Origin: Leptodontidium sp. MPI-SDFR-AT-0119
Lineage: Eukaryota > Ascomycota > Leotiomycetes > Helotiales > Leptodontidiaceae
Length of the DNA: 64,000 bases
Direction of reading: 5' to 3'
Assembly (NCBI GenBank): GCA_020726505.1
Contig: JAHLEZ010000007.1
Span: forward strand, 2,604,001 to 2,668,000
The notes under the pieces: model-generated
Seen by the model: the letters and a program-made list of their open reading frames with translations, nothing else
The model's database searches: none
What the model was told of the DNA's origin: nothing
Program-made: the position numbers and the translations under genes
Shown here: in pieces, positions 31,995 to 44,424 of the stretch
Layout: each line of letters begins with the position of its first letter
How positions within the stretch are numbered: the first letter of the stretch is position 1

Positions 31995-33779
31995 GTAACA
32001 GAAGGTACTAATAAGTACCCCAGTTCTAGCGCAGCCCAGCGCAGCCCAGCGCAGCCCGGCCTAGCCGCAAATTTCTGATGTTATCCTATGCAACAATACA
32101 CGGTATCACTCATTGTTTCTACCCGCCTTCTCATGCACATATATATAAATGTACCCTAATGTCAATTTCCCAAACCTAAATAATCAGTGTCTCTTCTGAT
32201 GCAAATCCCACTTGCAACGACACGACATGGAAGCGGTGATAGAGTCTGCTTTTTGCAGACACCGGATGCTAGAGGTGTTGATGAGGGAGCGCCAATTATG
32301 CCGGAGGCGGCGAATGCTCTCGATGCATGACATCTTACGATATTTGTCCTCTATTATGATTTCCTAGTTCAATACATCGTCCAGTTTTATGCGATAAAGC
32401 CGGGCCATGCCTCATTTTGATTTTGCACATCTTCGCTTACGGGATGCCGGCCGCCCCTGCCCCTGCCCCGACATCCGTATGTCCCCCTTCAATCCAAATA
32501 AGAGAAATTGTACCCGTTCTTTAGTAAGCTTGCAAGCCTGTCCTCTTTGGCCTGCTTTGCCGAAAAGAACTCATTCAAGAGACTTCGGTCATAACGCCGT
32601 AAATAGTCCGCCCTCGGGCAGATTGGCTTTTGCCTTTGGCACATTCTTTTTTCCTGTTTTCTAGGGTGACTTTTTTACAACTCAAAGATTAACCGACGGG
32701 GCGGGACGTATGTGTAGGTAGGTGGTGTGTCGTGACCTCTCGCTTGACATCCGGAAGGATTAAGTGGTCAACAAATCCCAGGGGCTGAAGCGGCAAAAGC
32801 TCTCCAAAATGCACGTTGCATTTTATTTCATCGTCACGGCGAAGGAAAATTAAGCAACATACATACGTCATATATGCCTATTCATGTCCCATCTCGCATA
32901 CACCAAGTCGAATATATTCCCACACAGCATAGCATCATAGCATATGTTGTGTGTCAAACGCACTCGCACGCGAAAACCCGGGATCTTCCCTACTCGTTCG
33001 TCTGAATACCCAAGTTCCGGCTTCCGATCTACAATCTATATATATTTTAGTCATGGACCTCTGTGGCTGAAAACTAACCCTTTGGTCGCCTTGAGACCCG
33101 GGTCAAACATAAAGTTCCGGTCCGGGCCATTTTGAAGGTGATGCAGCACATGTGGCCATGCCAAGAATCTTGACTCAAGCATCTCCGTCCCGGAGCTCAA
33201 CTGACCAAGTCAAAAATCCAGTAGCCAACCAGGCTGTCACACTGGTTGGTGCATCCATCCGTACTAACAACTCGTTTGTTACCTACTCAGACCAAGGCGC
33301 CACTATCAACAGCCACAAATAGCTGGGTTAAAAACTAATATTGACATGGCTATATACTTTCCGAGCTCACAATATCTCAGTAGACTGAACATGATGAGAT
33401 ATAACGCAGAAACACATCACCGTATGCAAATACTTTGGCTGCATTAAGGGCGAAGCGAGCATATGAGGGAACATTACCATAGGAATTGCGGACGACGCCA
33501 GGTTTGCCGCTTGTGGGCAAATTCCGCAGTACAGCGGTCCATGTGATATGGGAGGCGTGTATTTCCGCGATGAAGAGTTTATGTGCTAGTTCATGCAGAT
33601 GGCGGACTGTCTACACAAGCGAGGCGCCTCAGTCACTGGAGGCTCTGAGAAGCTATGGAACTTGTGGGTGGTGTGGCATGTACTGTCGAGCAGAAGAGAC
33701 GAATTGTTAAAATAAAACTTATGTTATTGTTTATCTCCGTCTCCCAACTCCGTTGCAAAGGAGACTGAAGGTCTGATTA
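31995..33779. other. No gene recognised
   Basis: Contains small CAGCGCAGCC-type repeats at about 32035-32058 and no supported coding region. The short open frames (for example 32407-32664, 33486-33710) lack motifs. Confidence 0.45.
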
Positions 33780-35959
33780 TGCCCCGAAGATATCAGCAAC
33801 AGACACATCAAACGTCCATGGGACGAGCTGGAGAGGTCTACTACTGGCAGAAAGCCCATAAATGCGGCAATGCTCCTTTATGGAGTTGACCAAAGCGCCG
33901 TGCTCGACTGCACTCCTTTCGGAATCCCCGTTGATCCACTCGTATACATAATATACGCAAGGTATGAGCTATTTATGCTTGGAGCTTCTATTGGCTTGGG
34001 ATTGCTTTGACCATTCAAAGATGGCGAAAACAAAAATGACCGGAGTACCGTTTTGGGTAAATGAGAGCTTTTTGGGTGCATTCGATGATACTAAGATGAA
34101 TTCTAGTGCTGAATCTTCCACAATAGCAGTGATCCGAAGAGGCGGCCATTCGGTATCCAAAGGCACGTATGCAAAACCCGACTTCAGTACACCCAAGATG
34201 GAGGTAATTCTTTCAACTCCAACGTCCATGAATATCGCAACCCGAGCATTCGTTTGGGAGTAATAGGGCGATAATACCTCACAAACACACTCAACCAGTG
34301 CCCATAAATCCAGATACGTGGTTTCGACGCCTCCCTCGAACCAGCATGCAATATTCGCTGGATCCTCCTGGACGCGATGCTCGATCAGATCCGAGATGTG
34401 CGTAAAATCGCCTGTTCGTGGCTCTTGTTCTTGGAAACGTTTTTATAAATGACGTTCTTCTTCTGTGACGATGTCTAATGCTCCAATAATTACGTCCTTG
34501 CCGGCTTCGGAAGCGGAAACGAGAAGAACCATGTAGTGAGCACACAAGCTTTAGACCATTGCGGCAGAGACCTGGCTAGCATTGTAGCCGATGTTCAGCT
34601 CCAACACATGATCGAATTCCCCCCGCTTAACTGTGACAAGAGAAAGTGAACGGGAATTTAGCTTTGACGTTGCTCGAGAGGCTTCGAACAACGCTGCTGG
34701 CAGAGCGTTTGATAAGCCAATCAGTCAGCCATCAGCTGGCCAGATTTCTCAACTGATTGACTTATATACAAATCACTAACTGACTGACTTAACTGACGAA
34801 CTGATCAGCTGCTGATAAGCTGTAGGGGTTAAAAACAAAGCTGAAAAAGACTAGATTCCTAGCCAAACTACATTATAACAACTCATGATATTAATGGCCC
34901 CCCGGTGCTCCTAATTCTTTAAACATTCCCTATGCCACAGTATCTCTCCCGACAAATTAGAGACTTCTGGTGTAGTTTGCTTTGAACAAGAGGAAAAAAC
35001 ACGCTCGCACTTAGAACTCATAGCAGGGACGGCTAAAAAATCAAACGCCATGGCAGCTAACTGTGGCCACTAAGCCTCTCTCTTTTCTAGTACTCTAGGG
35101 GGTTAGTATTCTCTGTAGGCTCTTCCAAGTACTGTGCCAATTGGTCTCTCCGGCTTAAAGAACGCCTAGGTTCAACCTCTACAGTCCGTAGAAGATGCTT
35201 CAAGTGCTCCAGGAGCAGCTCTATCAATTATAACAGGTGAGGCATGGCGAGACATGATTTTGGTGGCAATTCTGACTGTAATTACTACTTAATGATGTGC
35301 CTACGATGTTGAAGGTAAGCTTTTCAATATCCTGCCGCTTTTTACCGCCTAATTTTAACCTATCGGAAGGGGCTATTCCGCCCCGGGGCTCTCCAAATCT
35401 TCAATTAAGACATGGAATCAGCATCATACCCCCTACCAAAACTGACCCTATAACGACTAATAAAATACCCCTCAGCTTATCAGCCAAAGATCAGCTGAGA
35501 ATATATCAACTGATTGACTTAGGGCTAGGGCTAAGCTGATTGACTTATAAGAATCTCTCAGCTGATTGGCTAGCTGATCAGTCGGCTGGCTTATCAAACG
35601 CTCTGGCTGCTGGCGTCCTTGAAAGTCTTTGCCTGCAAAGGATTGTCCTCGTGATAGACAAACATAAATGGGAAAGCGCCCGACTTCAGCCCTGCAGCCT
35701 CAAGTATTGACTCGTATGAAATGAAAGAGTGCTCCGTCACATCAAGTAGGATTTGGTTGGATTTCTTCATAAAGCTTTCAAACGAAGATGATAGATCGAT
35801 GGGACAGTGTATTGGCGTGGTGTTCAGGAAGCACCCGTGCATTTCTCCGCAATCGTTTGGCCTCTGGGATATCGGAATGAGGACGGCTGGTTCCGCATTG
35901 CTCCAGCATCTAGCTAATCGTATGAAAATCGGATTTGGGAAGCCTTTGAGCTTATTCAC
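33780..35959 (-). pseudogene. Truncated NRPS condensation-adenylation fragment
   Basis: On the minus strand the upstream part (35959-35606) reads as a condensation-domain segment: VLIPISQRPNDCGEMHGCFL, then a Tyr/Glu-rich stretch. A 905-bp transposon (34701-35605) interrupts it. Beyond it come the end of the C domain (EFDHVLELNIGYNASQVS), the linker EEERHL and the start of the adenylation domain. A-domain cores are recognisable: YVPLDTEWPP (A2-like), YTSGSTGIPKGV (A3) and FDVSVADIF (A4). Sequence ends there, so the substrate pocket, thiolation and later domains are absent. Stops occur after SAAMV and EERHL, and the frame changes after A3. A dead relic of a peptide synthetase; no other synthetase genes are nearby. 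Confidence 0.82.
34701..35605. mobile_element. 905-bp non-autonomous hAT-type element
   Basis: Terminal inverted repeats of 18 bp, CAGAGCGTTTGATAAGCC, are flanked by the 8-bp duplication GCTGCTGG at 34693-34700 and 35606-35613. Both the CAG-type terminus and the 8-bp duplication are hAT hallmarks. Subterminal regions are full of short CAGCTGATTGACTTAT-like motifs in both orientations, as expected for hAT transposase binding. There is no coding capacity. It sits inside the NRPS relic. Confidence 0.88.
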
Positions 35960-36989
35960 GGCAGCTTATGAGGATCAATTTTGTAAATTGGAGTGTGGTT
36001 TGGAAAGCATTGCGGTCTATTTGGAATATTCGATGTTGTGAACTTGCCTTTTGGGCTATAATTTATCCCCATGAGGTGATCTGGTCTAATGTGATGCGAG
36101 TTCTGACCGAGGTGGAGCGACACCTGTTACTTCCACAAGCAAGTACTATAAAAGCCACCGCAATATTCACGAGATTCCTGCAAATATTTTGCTGTACGGA
36201 AGACTATAGTACATAGGCATCTAATATTATTTGATACAATCAGTACCATTACACAACACAATTCGCAGTACGTTTCACCATTGACCGAGAAACTTCAATT
36301 AACACGAAGCCTACGAAAAGTTCAAGTTAATAACAACGACCAGCCACTCGATCTCGACGCACGACACATTACCACAAATAGAACACGGAGAGGAAGTTGC
36401 TCTGCTATAGCCATATCATTCGAAAGGGGAAAATGCGAAACTGAAGAAGCTGAAAACCCCGGAACCCTGTTCCTCTCCTCTACTTCAGACCCTCTCTCCA
36501 CCTTCGACGATTACATATATTAGAGCTGTTTGTATTGATTAAGCACGACTTGCACATGAGAACTGAACTTGGCTGAGAATATTTGGCGTGAAACTAAATT
36601 TTCTGAAGTCTTATGTTAGGAGGGTTCTCTGTCTTTAGCCAGAATTAATAACCCCTATTACAGGGAAGAATTGTCGAATACTACCCATAATATACACCTA
36701 TTAAAGAGCAGCTTCCAGATGATTGATCATTCCAGCGACTTAAGGGTGCGCAAGCCGATAATCGTGATAACGGGAGACGGATGATTGGTGAAGCTTAAGA
36801 GCGGCATCATAATGAGATTAACGGAGCTAAGAAAACTGCAGATGCAGAGAACGCAAATGGAAAGCCGGCGCCCGATTGTGGAAGCAGGCGCTTAGCAAAT
36901 TTCTCCGACCGTAAATCGAAGGCAAAGTGCTTTATAGACTCTGTCAAGAGACGTAATGCCTCGTGCGAGTCTTTCGCGGCTTAGTTTTA
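35960..36989. other. No gene recognised
   Basis: The first 250 bp may contain further decayed condensation-domain sequence on the minus strand. The rest shows nothing. Confidence 0.4.
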
Positions 36990-38928
36990 TTAACCTCCCT
37001 TGGCTCTTCGAGAGTAACAGCGTGACGTGTTCGGGGCCCGAGTCTTCCTATGACTACGCGCATTCGAGTCAACATTTTCCCCAGGCCCTATAACAGTCGG
37101 TACCGACAGCTGCTGTGACTTAAGTAGAACCGAAACATCCTTCGACGATTGCGGTGGAGTTATCGGATTGTATATTTGAGTATCAGGCGAAGCGCATCCA
37201 TTATCCATCCAGGACTCTCTAAGTAGTTGGTCAGTTGGGTCCACGTCATTGTCAGAGGCATCGTAGTTATAGCCGTCCAGTGGGCCTGAGACAGGAATCA
37301 AGGAATCGGTCGGTTGCTGTGCAGGCATTGGAACCCCGTCGTCATAGGCGCCGTGGTCATTTGGGGTACCTGAAGACATGGAAACCAAGGAATCGTTCGG
37401 CAGTTGCTGCGCAGATGTTGCAACATCTGGCGAAGTTTGTGTATTGTCTCCATTCGTGTATGCCCACAATGCATCTTTCCTTTCAGTTGCCCACTTGTAA
37501 CCAATGTCTTGAGCATTCCTAGTGTGCCTGTATACGGTTTGGAAAGCTTCGAATGAAACGCGAGGATTGTCGCAATTGAGGAGATATTGATGATATTCGA
37601 TAGTAGCTGCGGTTTCATTGGCTGCCCCTGCACTTCTGTCGACTCCCCTACCAGATGCTTCACAAGTTGCTGGGTGCGACGATGTAGGGATCTGCACCGC
37701 GTGATAGGCGTAGAAGTTAAGCGTCTCACCATTGAATGCGACTGTGAGAGCCTGAGTTCTACCGTAGAAATTGTCATCGGGCTTGCCAATATGTGTATGC
37801 ATAGCATGTGCTCCCGCAGTCATAAGTGCTCCATCATATACACATTGTAATTTTGCTTCCTTCATATCGCCGTTGGTACTCTTGAATTCAACAGCATAAG
37901 CAGGCATCGCCTCATTATATGAGGAAGGAGCAAGGTCTCCAGAAAGTGCCTCGACCGCGGTTAGAGGGTAGTCAGTCTTACGGTAAGACTCAATAATATC
38001 TGGTTGTGTATCACTGAGGCCCGTAGTAAGATGGTTGTCAACTGCCGACCAAGCATGATTGGGTCTTTGGAAATAACCTGAAATCCCCCGCTCTTTCGTC
38101 CGTTTTGTAAGGAGTAAGTAAGCGGAAATCTCTACGCTAAGCTTATTCTCGTAATCCTCAGTGAGTACAAGATATTCTTTGTAATCCAATCTGTCGGGTG
38201 GCTCTGACTCTCGTAGTCGGTCAAGCAGTTTTCTGGCATTGGCGACGTCATCTAGAGCTTGTGCGTCGAAGCTAGTATAAACAACTTTGTTTTGTTGCAG
38301 TTTTGTGCCGAAATCCTTGTCGGTGGTTGTAGTTGTTAAAGACAATTATCCAGTAGACTTCTTCCCAGCAGATTTCCTTTGTCGTCCTCTCATTTTTTCA
38401 AACGCTTTCAAGTTTTTCTCCGTCAGACGAGCACGTTTTAGAGGTCTTTCAGCACCGTTCTCGACAGATCTATCGGATCTCCGTTTTCGAGTCTGGTGGT
38501 TATGAGGTAGAGGTGGACAGGGATATTCTAGAATATATTAATATGTATTAGCACACTGCTTGTTAAAAACAATAACAACCACCAACCTTAAAACTGTGTT
38601 CTTGAAGGTACCGGCGCCGACACTTCGATAGGGGTCGAAGTTGGCACATGCGTATATGAGGTCGCCCTAACAAACTGTGAAGGCGGAGGATCTGTTGGTC
38701 GTTGCTCGAGAGGGCTTTGGGACCCTAGGATGTGAGGTGTTAATATAGAGCGCTGCCTTAATTGCAGGCGGGAGCTTCGTCTGCGCGGTCCTAGACTCAA
38801 TGTCAGTACCTTCAGTGATCAACGAATAAACTATCGTGCTGTAACGTACCTGAGATTGTTTGATTTGAATTCGACTGCAGCTGCAGAGGAGCACGAGGCT
38901 TACAGACCCGTGTAGATCGCAGCTTCAT
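36990..38928 (-). pseudogene. PD-(D/E)XK-like fungal protein (DUF7924-type) with two in-frame stops
   Basis: Exons 38928-38850, 38790-38587 and 38527-36990 are in phase (59-nt intron with GTACGT donor; second intron GTTGGT to CTAG). The N-terminus MKLRSTRVCKPRAP is basic and followed by further basic stretches (QTRKRRSDR, RARLTEKN), suggesting nuclear location. The core of the long exon has QPDIIESYR and, about 45 residues on, YAVEFKST, a D...ExK arrangement typical of the PD-(D/E)XK nuclease fold. I recall such proteins as DUF7924. TAA codons at 38588-38590 and 38346-38348 interrupt the frame; both are one C-to-T step from CAA. Without them the protein would be about 600 residues. The C-terminal 150 residues are low-complexity. 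Confidence 0.72.
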
Positions 38929-39862
38929 GATAAACTTAAGCAATCGAGATAAAGTGTGGTGATAAGTGTTTTGGTGAGGGGTGAGGGGTGAGGTTAGACG
39001 CACGAAGGCGGCCGAGTTTGAGATAATGTCGCATCCTCGGCAAAAGGCGGTTATCTTAGCGATTTGATCTGTTCGAACATGATTTGGTGGAGCTGTGTGG
39101 GGATTATGAAGGTCCCTCACCAATCAACAACTAACAGAAGCTGCTCCGGCCCGGTTTCGAGGAATGAGTAATCAAGGGCGTCACTCCCCACTGAAAAATA
39201 ACACGGAGCTTGGTTCCGCCGATACACACAAAGGACAAGAAGAGCCTGAGGCCAAAACAATCAATCATGTGACGAAGAAAACAAGGAGATGTGCCAGCAT
39301 CTCCGTCTTCTCTTTTGTTTTTCTATTAAGTTTTATCTTTATTTATATTAAATTATAATAATAAAACTTTTACGCTTTCCTTTATTTTATTAAGATTAAT
39401 AAACTTAATATTATGTATGGGATGCCCACAGCCAGAGAAACATTAGCCACAGCCACATTGCTACGCCACACTCAAGCCACAGACCGCCCACCCCTGTCCG
39501 AACACCAAAACTTTTAGATATTTCCAAAGAGCTTAGAAAGTTCTAAAAACTTCCAAGATTACTACAACAGACTCACAGACCACGAATTTTAACTTACTTT
39601 TATCATTTGGTGCTATTGTTGTGGTCAAATCTGCTTTTGGGTAGTTGAGTGGTTTGGCGTTAGGTGGGTGAAACCTTTCGGGCGCAAGAGCTCAGCCTCA
39701 CCCACATGACTTCTGTTCAAGAGCTCAATTTCTACTGCACAGCATCTCCCAGCGCTCTCACATTTGTCGACCTTCTTGCACGCCGTACGGATCTCACTCT
39801 GGACAGTTTCGTCTGAACTATTCTTCGTCTAGTGTTTTTCACGGTATCATCTGCGCTCCAAA
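38929..39862. other. Divergent intergenic region
   Basis: Lies between the minus-strand nuclease-like gene and the HET gene, so it probably holds both promoters. An AT-rich stretch lies at about 39310-39420. The small frame 39164-39358 ends in a hydrophobic tail but has no other support. Confidence 0.45.
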
Positions 39863-42800
39863 ATGCGTCTTTTAGAGCGCGACAGTAATGGTGAATTCAG
39901 CTTGACGAAGGACCTTGTTAACAATCTCCCTGCTTATGCAATACTCTCGCATACCTGGGGGGAGGATGATCAAGAGGTTACCTTCCAAGACTTGACGGCA
40001 CGTTCTGGGAAGTCTAAGGCTGGGTATCAGAAGATTCAGTTCTGTGGAGAACAGGCTCACCGCGATGGCCTTCGATATTTCTGGGTAGACACTTGCTGTA
40101 TCAAAAAGTCCGACGCGGCTGAGCTTCAAAAGTCTATCAACTCTATGTTTCGATGGTATAAGAATGCGGCAAAATGTTACGTTTATCTCTCGGATGTTTC
40201 GATACCGGATGATAAAGTCAAGAGTCACTCCAAAATCGACTTCGAATCAGCTTTCCGAACGGCTAAATGGTTTACTCGAGGCTGGACGCTTCAAGAGCTT
40301 CTTGCTCCTTCATCAGTCGAATTCTTCTCCACTGAATATAAGCGACTTGGCGACAAGTTTTCCCTGGAGCGTCTGATCCACGAGAAAACAGGGATTCCAG
40401 TTGAAGCTCTTCATGGATATGATCCGACGAAGTTCAGCGTTGACGAACGCGTGTCATGGGTAGCAAAACGAGAAACTAAACATGAAGAAGATATGGCCTA
40501 TTCTCTATTGGGAATTTTTGGTGTCTTTCTGCCGCTTATCTATGGCGAAGGGAGAGAGAATGCATTCAGCAGGCTACACGAGGAGATTTGCAGACGCTCA
40601 CAGGCTACTTTCAATTCTAGTAAACGGTTAAAGACTACACACAGCCAGTCATCCTCCGTTCCTTCCCGTCGCGATCCGAACTTTCTTTATCCAGAACCGC
40701 CCTTTGACTCTGAGTACTCCGTACCTGGTGGTAAGTACAAAGCCGTTGATCATTCATAATAGAAAATGCTGACTAGTGGCTAATAATTAGACAACTCACC
40801 GGAGACCGGAAAAGAGCTAGTTCCAAGTATCGACGCCACCACAAAACAATCACTAATTGACCAACTCTACTTCACTAAAATCGACGAGCGCCTAACAAGC
40901 CTAACCGCTGCCCAAGGAACAACCTGCCGCTGGTTCCTCACTAAACCTGAATTCATATCCTGGCACGACCTAGCACAACAGCCAGTTCATGGCGGCTTTC
41001 TTTGGATCAAGGGCAATCCCGGCACCGGGAAGTCAACTCTAATGAAGCTCCTCTTCGAAGAGGCCAAGCTCAACACAAAGGGCAATTCTTTGCAAATCAC
41101 GCTATCGTTCTTCTTTCTCGCGCGGGGTACGGTTGAGGAGAAGTCTACGGAGGGTTTGTACCGCTCTCTTCTCCACCAGCTTTTTGCGAAAGCGGAGGAG
41201 TTAAGAGATAGTTTGGAGTGGATGACAGCCGATGGCGCGAGGGTTATCCAGCGGGAAGGATGGCGTGAGGAAACGTTGAAGCAGACATTAAAGTATGCTA
41301 TTCAGAAGCTTGGGAGTCGGTCGTTAACGATATTCATTGATGCTCTAGATGAGTGCGATAAACAGCAGGCTGAGGGTATGGTTTTCTTCTTTGAGGAACT
41401 ATGCAATCACGCGAAAGGGTCGCAGGTTCGGTTGCAGATTTGCTTCTCTAGTCGACACTATCCAACTGTCGTCATCCAGAAGGGCATCGAAGTCACTCTA
41501 GAAGACGAAATCGGCCATACGGAAGACATCGAACACTATATTAAGTCGAAACTCAGGCTAGGCAAGATGAAGAAAGTCGAGATACTTCGGTCCGATATCC
41601 TCGAGAAATCTTCTCTGATTTTTCTCTGGGTCGTCTTAGTTGTTGATATTCTCAACTCTGAATACCGCAATGGCGCCGCTTTCACTAAGATCCGCGAACG
41701 TCTCAAGGATATGCCTCCAAAACTGACCGACTTATTCGAGATGATTCTTATGCGAGATGGAGAGAACCTCGAACAGCTACAGGTTTGTCTCAAGTGGATC
41801 CTCTTTGCAACTCATCCTCTTAAGCCGCAAGAGCTCTACTTTGCCGTCCAGCTTGGTCTCGACAAAGAGTGTTCAGGTTTTTGGGACCAAGAAGATGTGG
41901 ATTTGGAGCAGATAAAGACTTTCGTGAGAAGTTCTTCCAAGGGCTTGGCGGAAGTCACAAGGAATAGGGCCTCTGAAGTCCAATTTATTCATGAGTCCGT
42001 TCGAGACTTCTTACTAGGTAAATACGAGAGCCAGTGGTCTGGGAGTTCCGGCAACTTCGTGGGTCATGGCCACGAAATTTTGAGGAATTGCTGCCTGGCT
42101 CAGCTAAACGCTTCAATCAACAAAGACGTCGATATACCGGACCCTCTACCGCAGGCTTCTATGGCCTCACAATTGCGGGAGACTATTAGCTTGAAGTTTC
42201 CGTTTCTCGAGTATTCAATTCTTAATATCCTTCACCACGCCGACGGCGCTCAGGAAAATGCAATGGAGCAAGGAGATTTTCTTGCCGATTTCCCTTTTCA
42301 ACGATGGATATTCCTCAACAATACTCTCGAAAGGCACCATGTTCGACGATATACGGAATCAGTCAGCCTCCTTTACATCCTTGCAGAGAAAAACTTGGCC
42401 AATCTTATTCGAATCCACCCTCAGCCGGAGTCCTGTTTTGACGTTGAAAATGAGCGCTATGGGCTGCCGATTTTGGCCGCTCTGGCTACCGGGAGTCATA
42501 AAGCGGTCCAGACAATTTTAGAAGTCCAGGCCAAAATCCAGCCACAAGAGCCTCTACTTCACTATCTATGCAAACAATACTCCGAAAATAGAAACAAACC
42601 CGCTAACTTTAGCCGCAACTTCACTTTCTCGCGGCGAAAAGGTGTTTTCTCTTATATCGCAGAGCAAGGCGATGAGATAATCCTTGCCTTTTTCTGTGCT
42701 TTAGGCAAGCTCGACGTCGAGTCAAAGGATAGTAACGATCAGACGCCGCTGTCATGGGCAGCAGCGAGAGGGCACGAGGCGGTGGTGAAGCTGCTGCTGG

Positions 42801-43534
42801 AGAAGGGCGCTGAGCTAGAGACTAGCGATTATTATTTTGATCAGACGCCGCTATCATGGGCGGTAGAAAAAGGGCACGAGGCGCTAATAAAGCTGCTGCT
42901 GGAGAAGGGCGCTAAGCTAGAAACCAAGAGCAATTTTGGTCGGACGCCACTATCATCGGCGGCAGTGAGAGGGCATAAGGCGATGGTGAAGCTGTTACTT
43001 GACAAGGGCGCTGAGCTGGAGACCAAGGATTATGATTATCAGACGCCGCTATCGTTGGCAGCAGAGAAAGGGCACGAGGCGGTAGTGAAGCTGTTGTTGG
43101 AGAAGGGCGCTGAGCTGGAAACCAAGGATTATTCTGGTCAGACGCCGCTGTCATGGGCGGCAGAGAAAGGGCACGAGGTGGTAGTGAAGCTACTGCTGGA
43201 GAAGGGCGCTGAGCTAGAAACCAAGGGCAATTCTAATCGGACGCCGCTGTCATGGGCAGTACAAAATGGCCGCGAGGCAGTAGTAAAGCTGCTGCTTGAC
43301 AAGGGAGCTGAGCTGGAAACTAAGGATAATTCTGGTCGGACGCCGCTGCCATGGGCAGCAGAGAACGGGCATGAGGTGGTAGTGAAGCTGTTATTAGAGA
43401 AGGGCGCTGAGCTGGAAACTGAGGATAATTTTGGTCGGACGCCGCTGTCATGGACGGCAACGAGTAACGGGGCGGTGATGAAGCTGCTGCTGGAGAAGGG
43501 CGCTGATGAAACCAAAGGACGATTCTGGTTATAG
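39863..43534 (+). CDS. HET-NACHT-ankyrin protein (vegetative-incompatibility type)
   Basis: Exons 39863-40730 and 40791-43534 (60-nt intron, GTAAGT donor, CTGAC/CTAAT branch, TTAG acceptor) give 1203 residues. Residues about 25-180 are a HET domain: YAILSHTWGEDDQEVTF, FWVDTCCIKK and GWTLQELLAP. It is followed by the SLLGIFGVFLPLIYGEG segment common after HET. The NACHT domain has Walker A GNPGTGKST (residue 364 on) and Walker B LTIFIDALDEC (about 468). Residues about 935-1195 are eight to nine ankyrin repeats of 99 bp. The order resembles HET-D/HET-E proteins but with ankyrins instead of WD40. The frame ends at a TAG (43532-43534) in the last repeat; one further repeat ending in KQQQ follows in the same frame, so the native C-terminus may be about 28 residues longer. 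Role: allorecognition and cell death (family inference). Confidence 0.9.
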
Positions 43535-43612
43535 ACGCCGCTGTCGTGGGCAGCACAAAGTGGGCGCGAGGCGGTGGTGAAGCTGCTGCTGGAGAAGGGC
43601 GCTAAACAACAA
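42730..43612 (+). repeat. 99-bp ankyrin-coding tandem repeats of the HET gene
   Basis: About nine units share CTGCTGGAGAAGGGCGCTGA and ACGCCGCTGTCATGGGC with few differences. The consensus differs from that of the repeats at 29271-30210, so each array has homogenised separately. Confidence 0.88.
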
Positions 43613-43635
43613 CAATAACTCATATAACTTATACA

Positions 43636-43636
<1 letters not shown>

Positions 43637-43675
<39 letters not shown>
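43637..43675. repeat. (TG)n microsatellite
   Basis: Nineteen or so TG units directly after the HET-NACHT-ankyrin gene. Confidence 0.95.
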
Positions 43676-43676
<1 letters not shown>

Positions 43677-44424
43677 TCATTTACCCTGAGCCCTCGCCAA
43701 GGCGATATGCAGGCCGCCACAACTCTGTCTATCCCTCAGTGTCTATTTACAGTGAACCATTACATGCAGACGAAATTTGTGCCTCGTCTCAGAGCCTCTG
43801 ATAGACGTTCTGCGTTGGAGAAACCATCGATAATGAGGGGGACATGGATGGTAAGAATCAGGGAAGGGAAGAAGCGCTCCAGTATAAAACCTCATGAATC
43901 AATCAGATTTCAAACATACTTGCTCGAGAGAAAATGCAGAAGGCAATTCGATCAACGGGTGATGTAAGCAAGCTCTAGGGTAGCGAGTGAGGAAAACTCC
44001 CAGCCCTCGAGAGAAAATCGATCAAAATGAAAGGATAAACGGCACAGGTTGAGCGCCTCGTGAAGAACGCCGGTAATTCTTATAGCGTCCTCCCCGTACT
44101 AGTACGCAATCCGTTTGCCCCTCGAGTTCCCGGCCGCCTGCCTCATCTTTCCGAACGCTAGATGTGGCTATCATTCAATACTAACCTCCATCCTTTTTTC
44201 CAAAATAGAAGGCAGGGACAACCAGCTGCTCGACATGGCACCGACTATAACACTTTTAGCATTTTGTAAAGCATACTTAAGGACAGCTCAGAAAGATTAC
44301 TCTCCAGTGGGCTCGATCCGGTGACCTTAACATCGTGAAAGCCAATACAGCGAATGTATCTTTTATTCATTTCCAGGAAGTCCTCCAGAGCATTGTGTTT
44401 GGCCACCATACGGCACATATCAAG
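43676..44424. other. No gene recognised
   Basis: Only short open frames without motifs. No RNA gene could be supported by eye. Confidence 0.45.

Noticed and set aside
43138..43720. Minus-strand frames rich in Thr-His or Ser-Ala-Pro
   Set aside because: They are shadows of the TG microsatellite and of the ankyrin repeats.
44300..44340. tRNA-like GGCTCGATCC stretch
   Set aside because: No matching acceptor, D or anticodon stems could be folded around it by eye.
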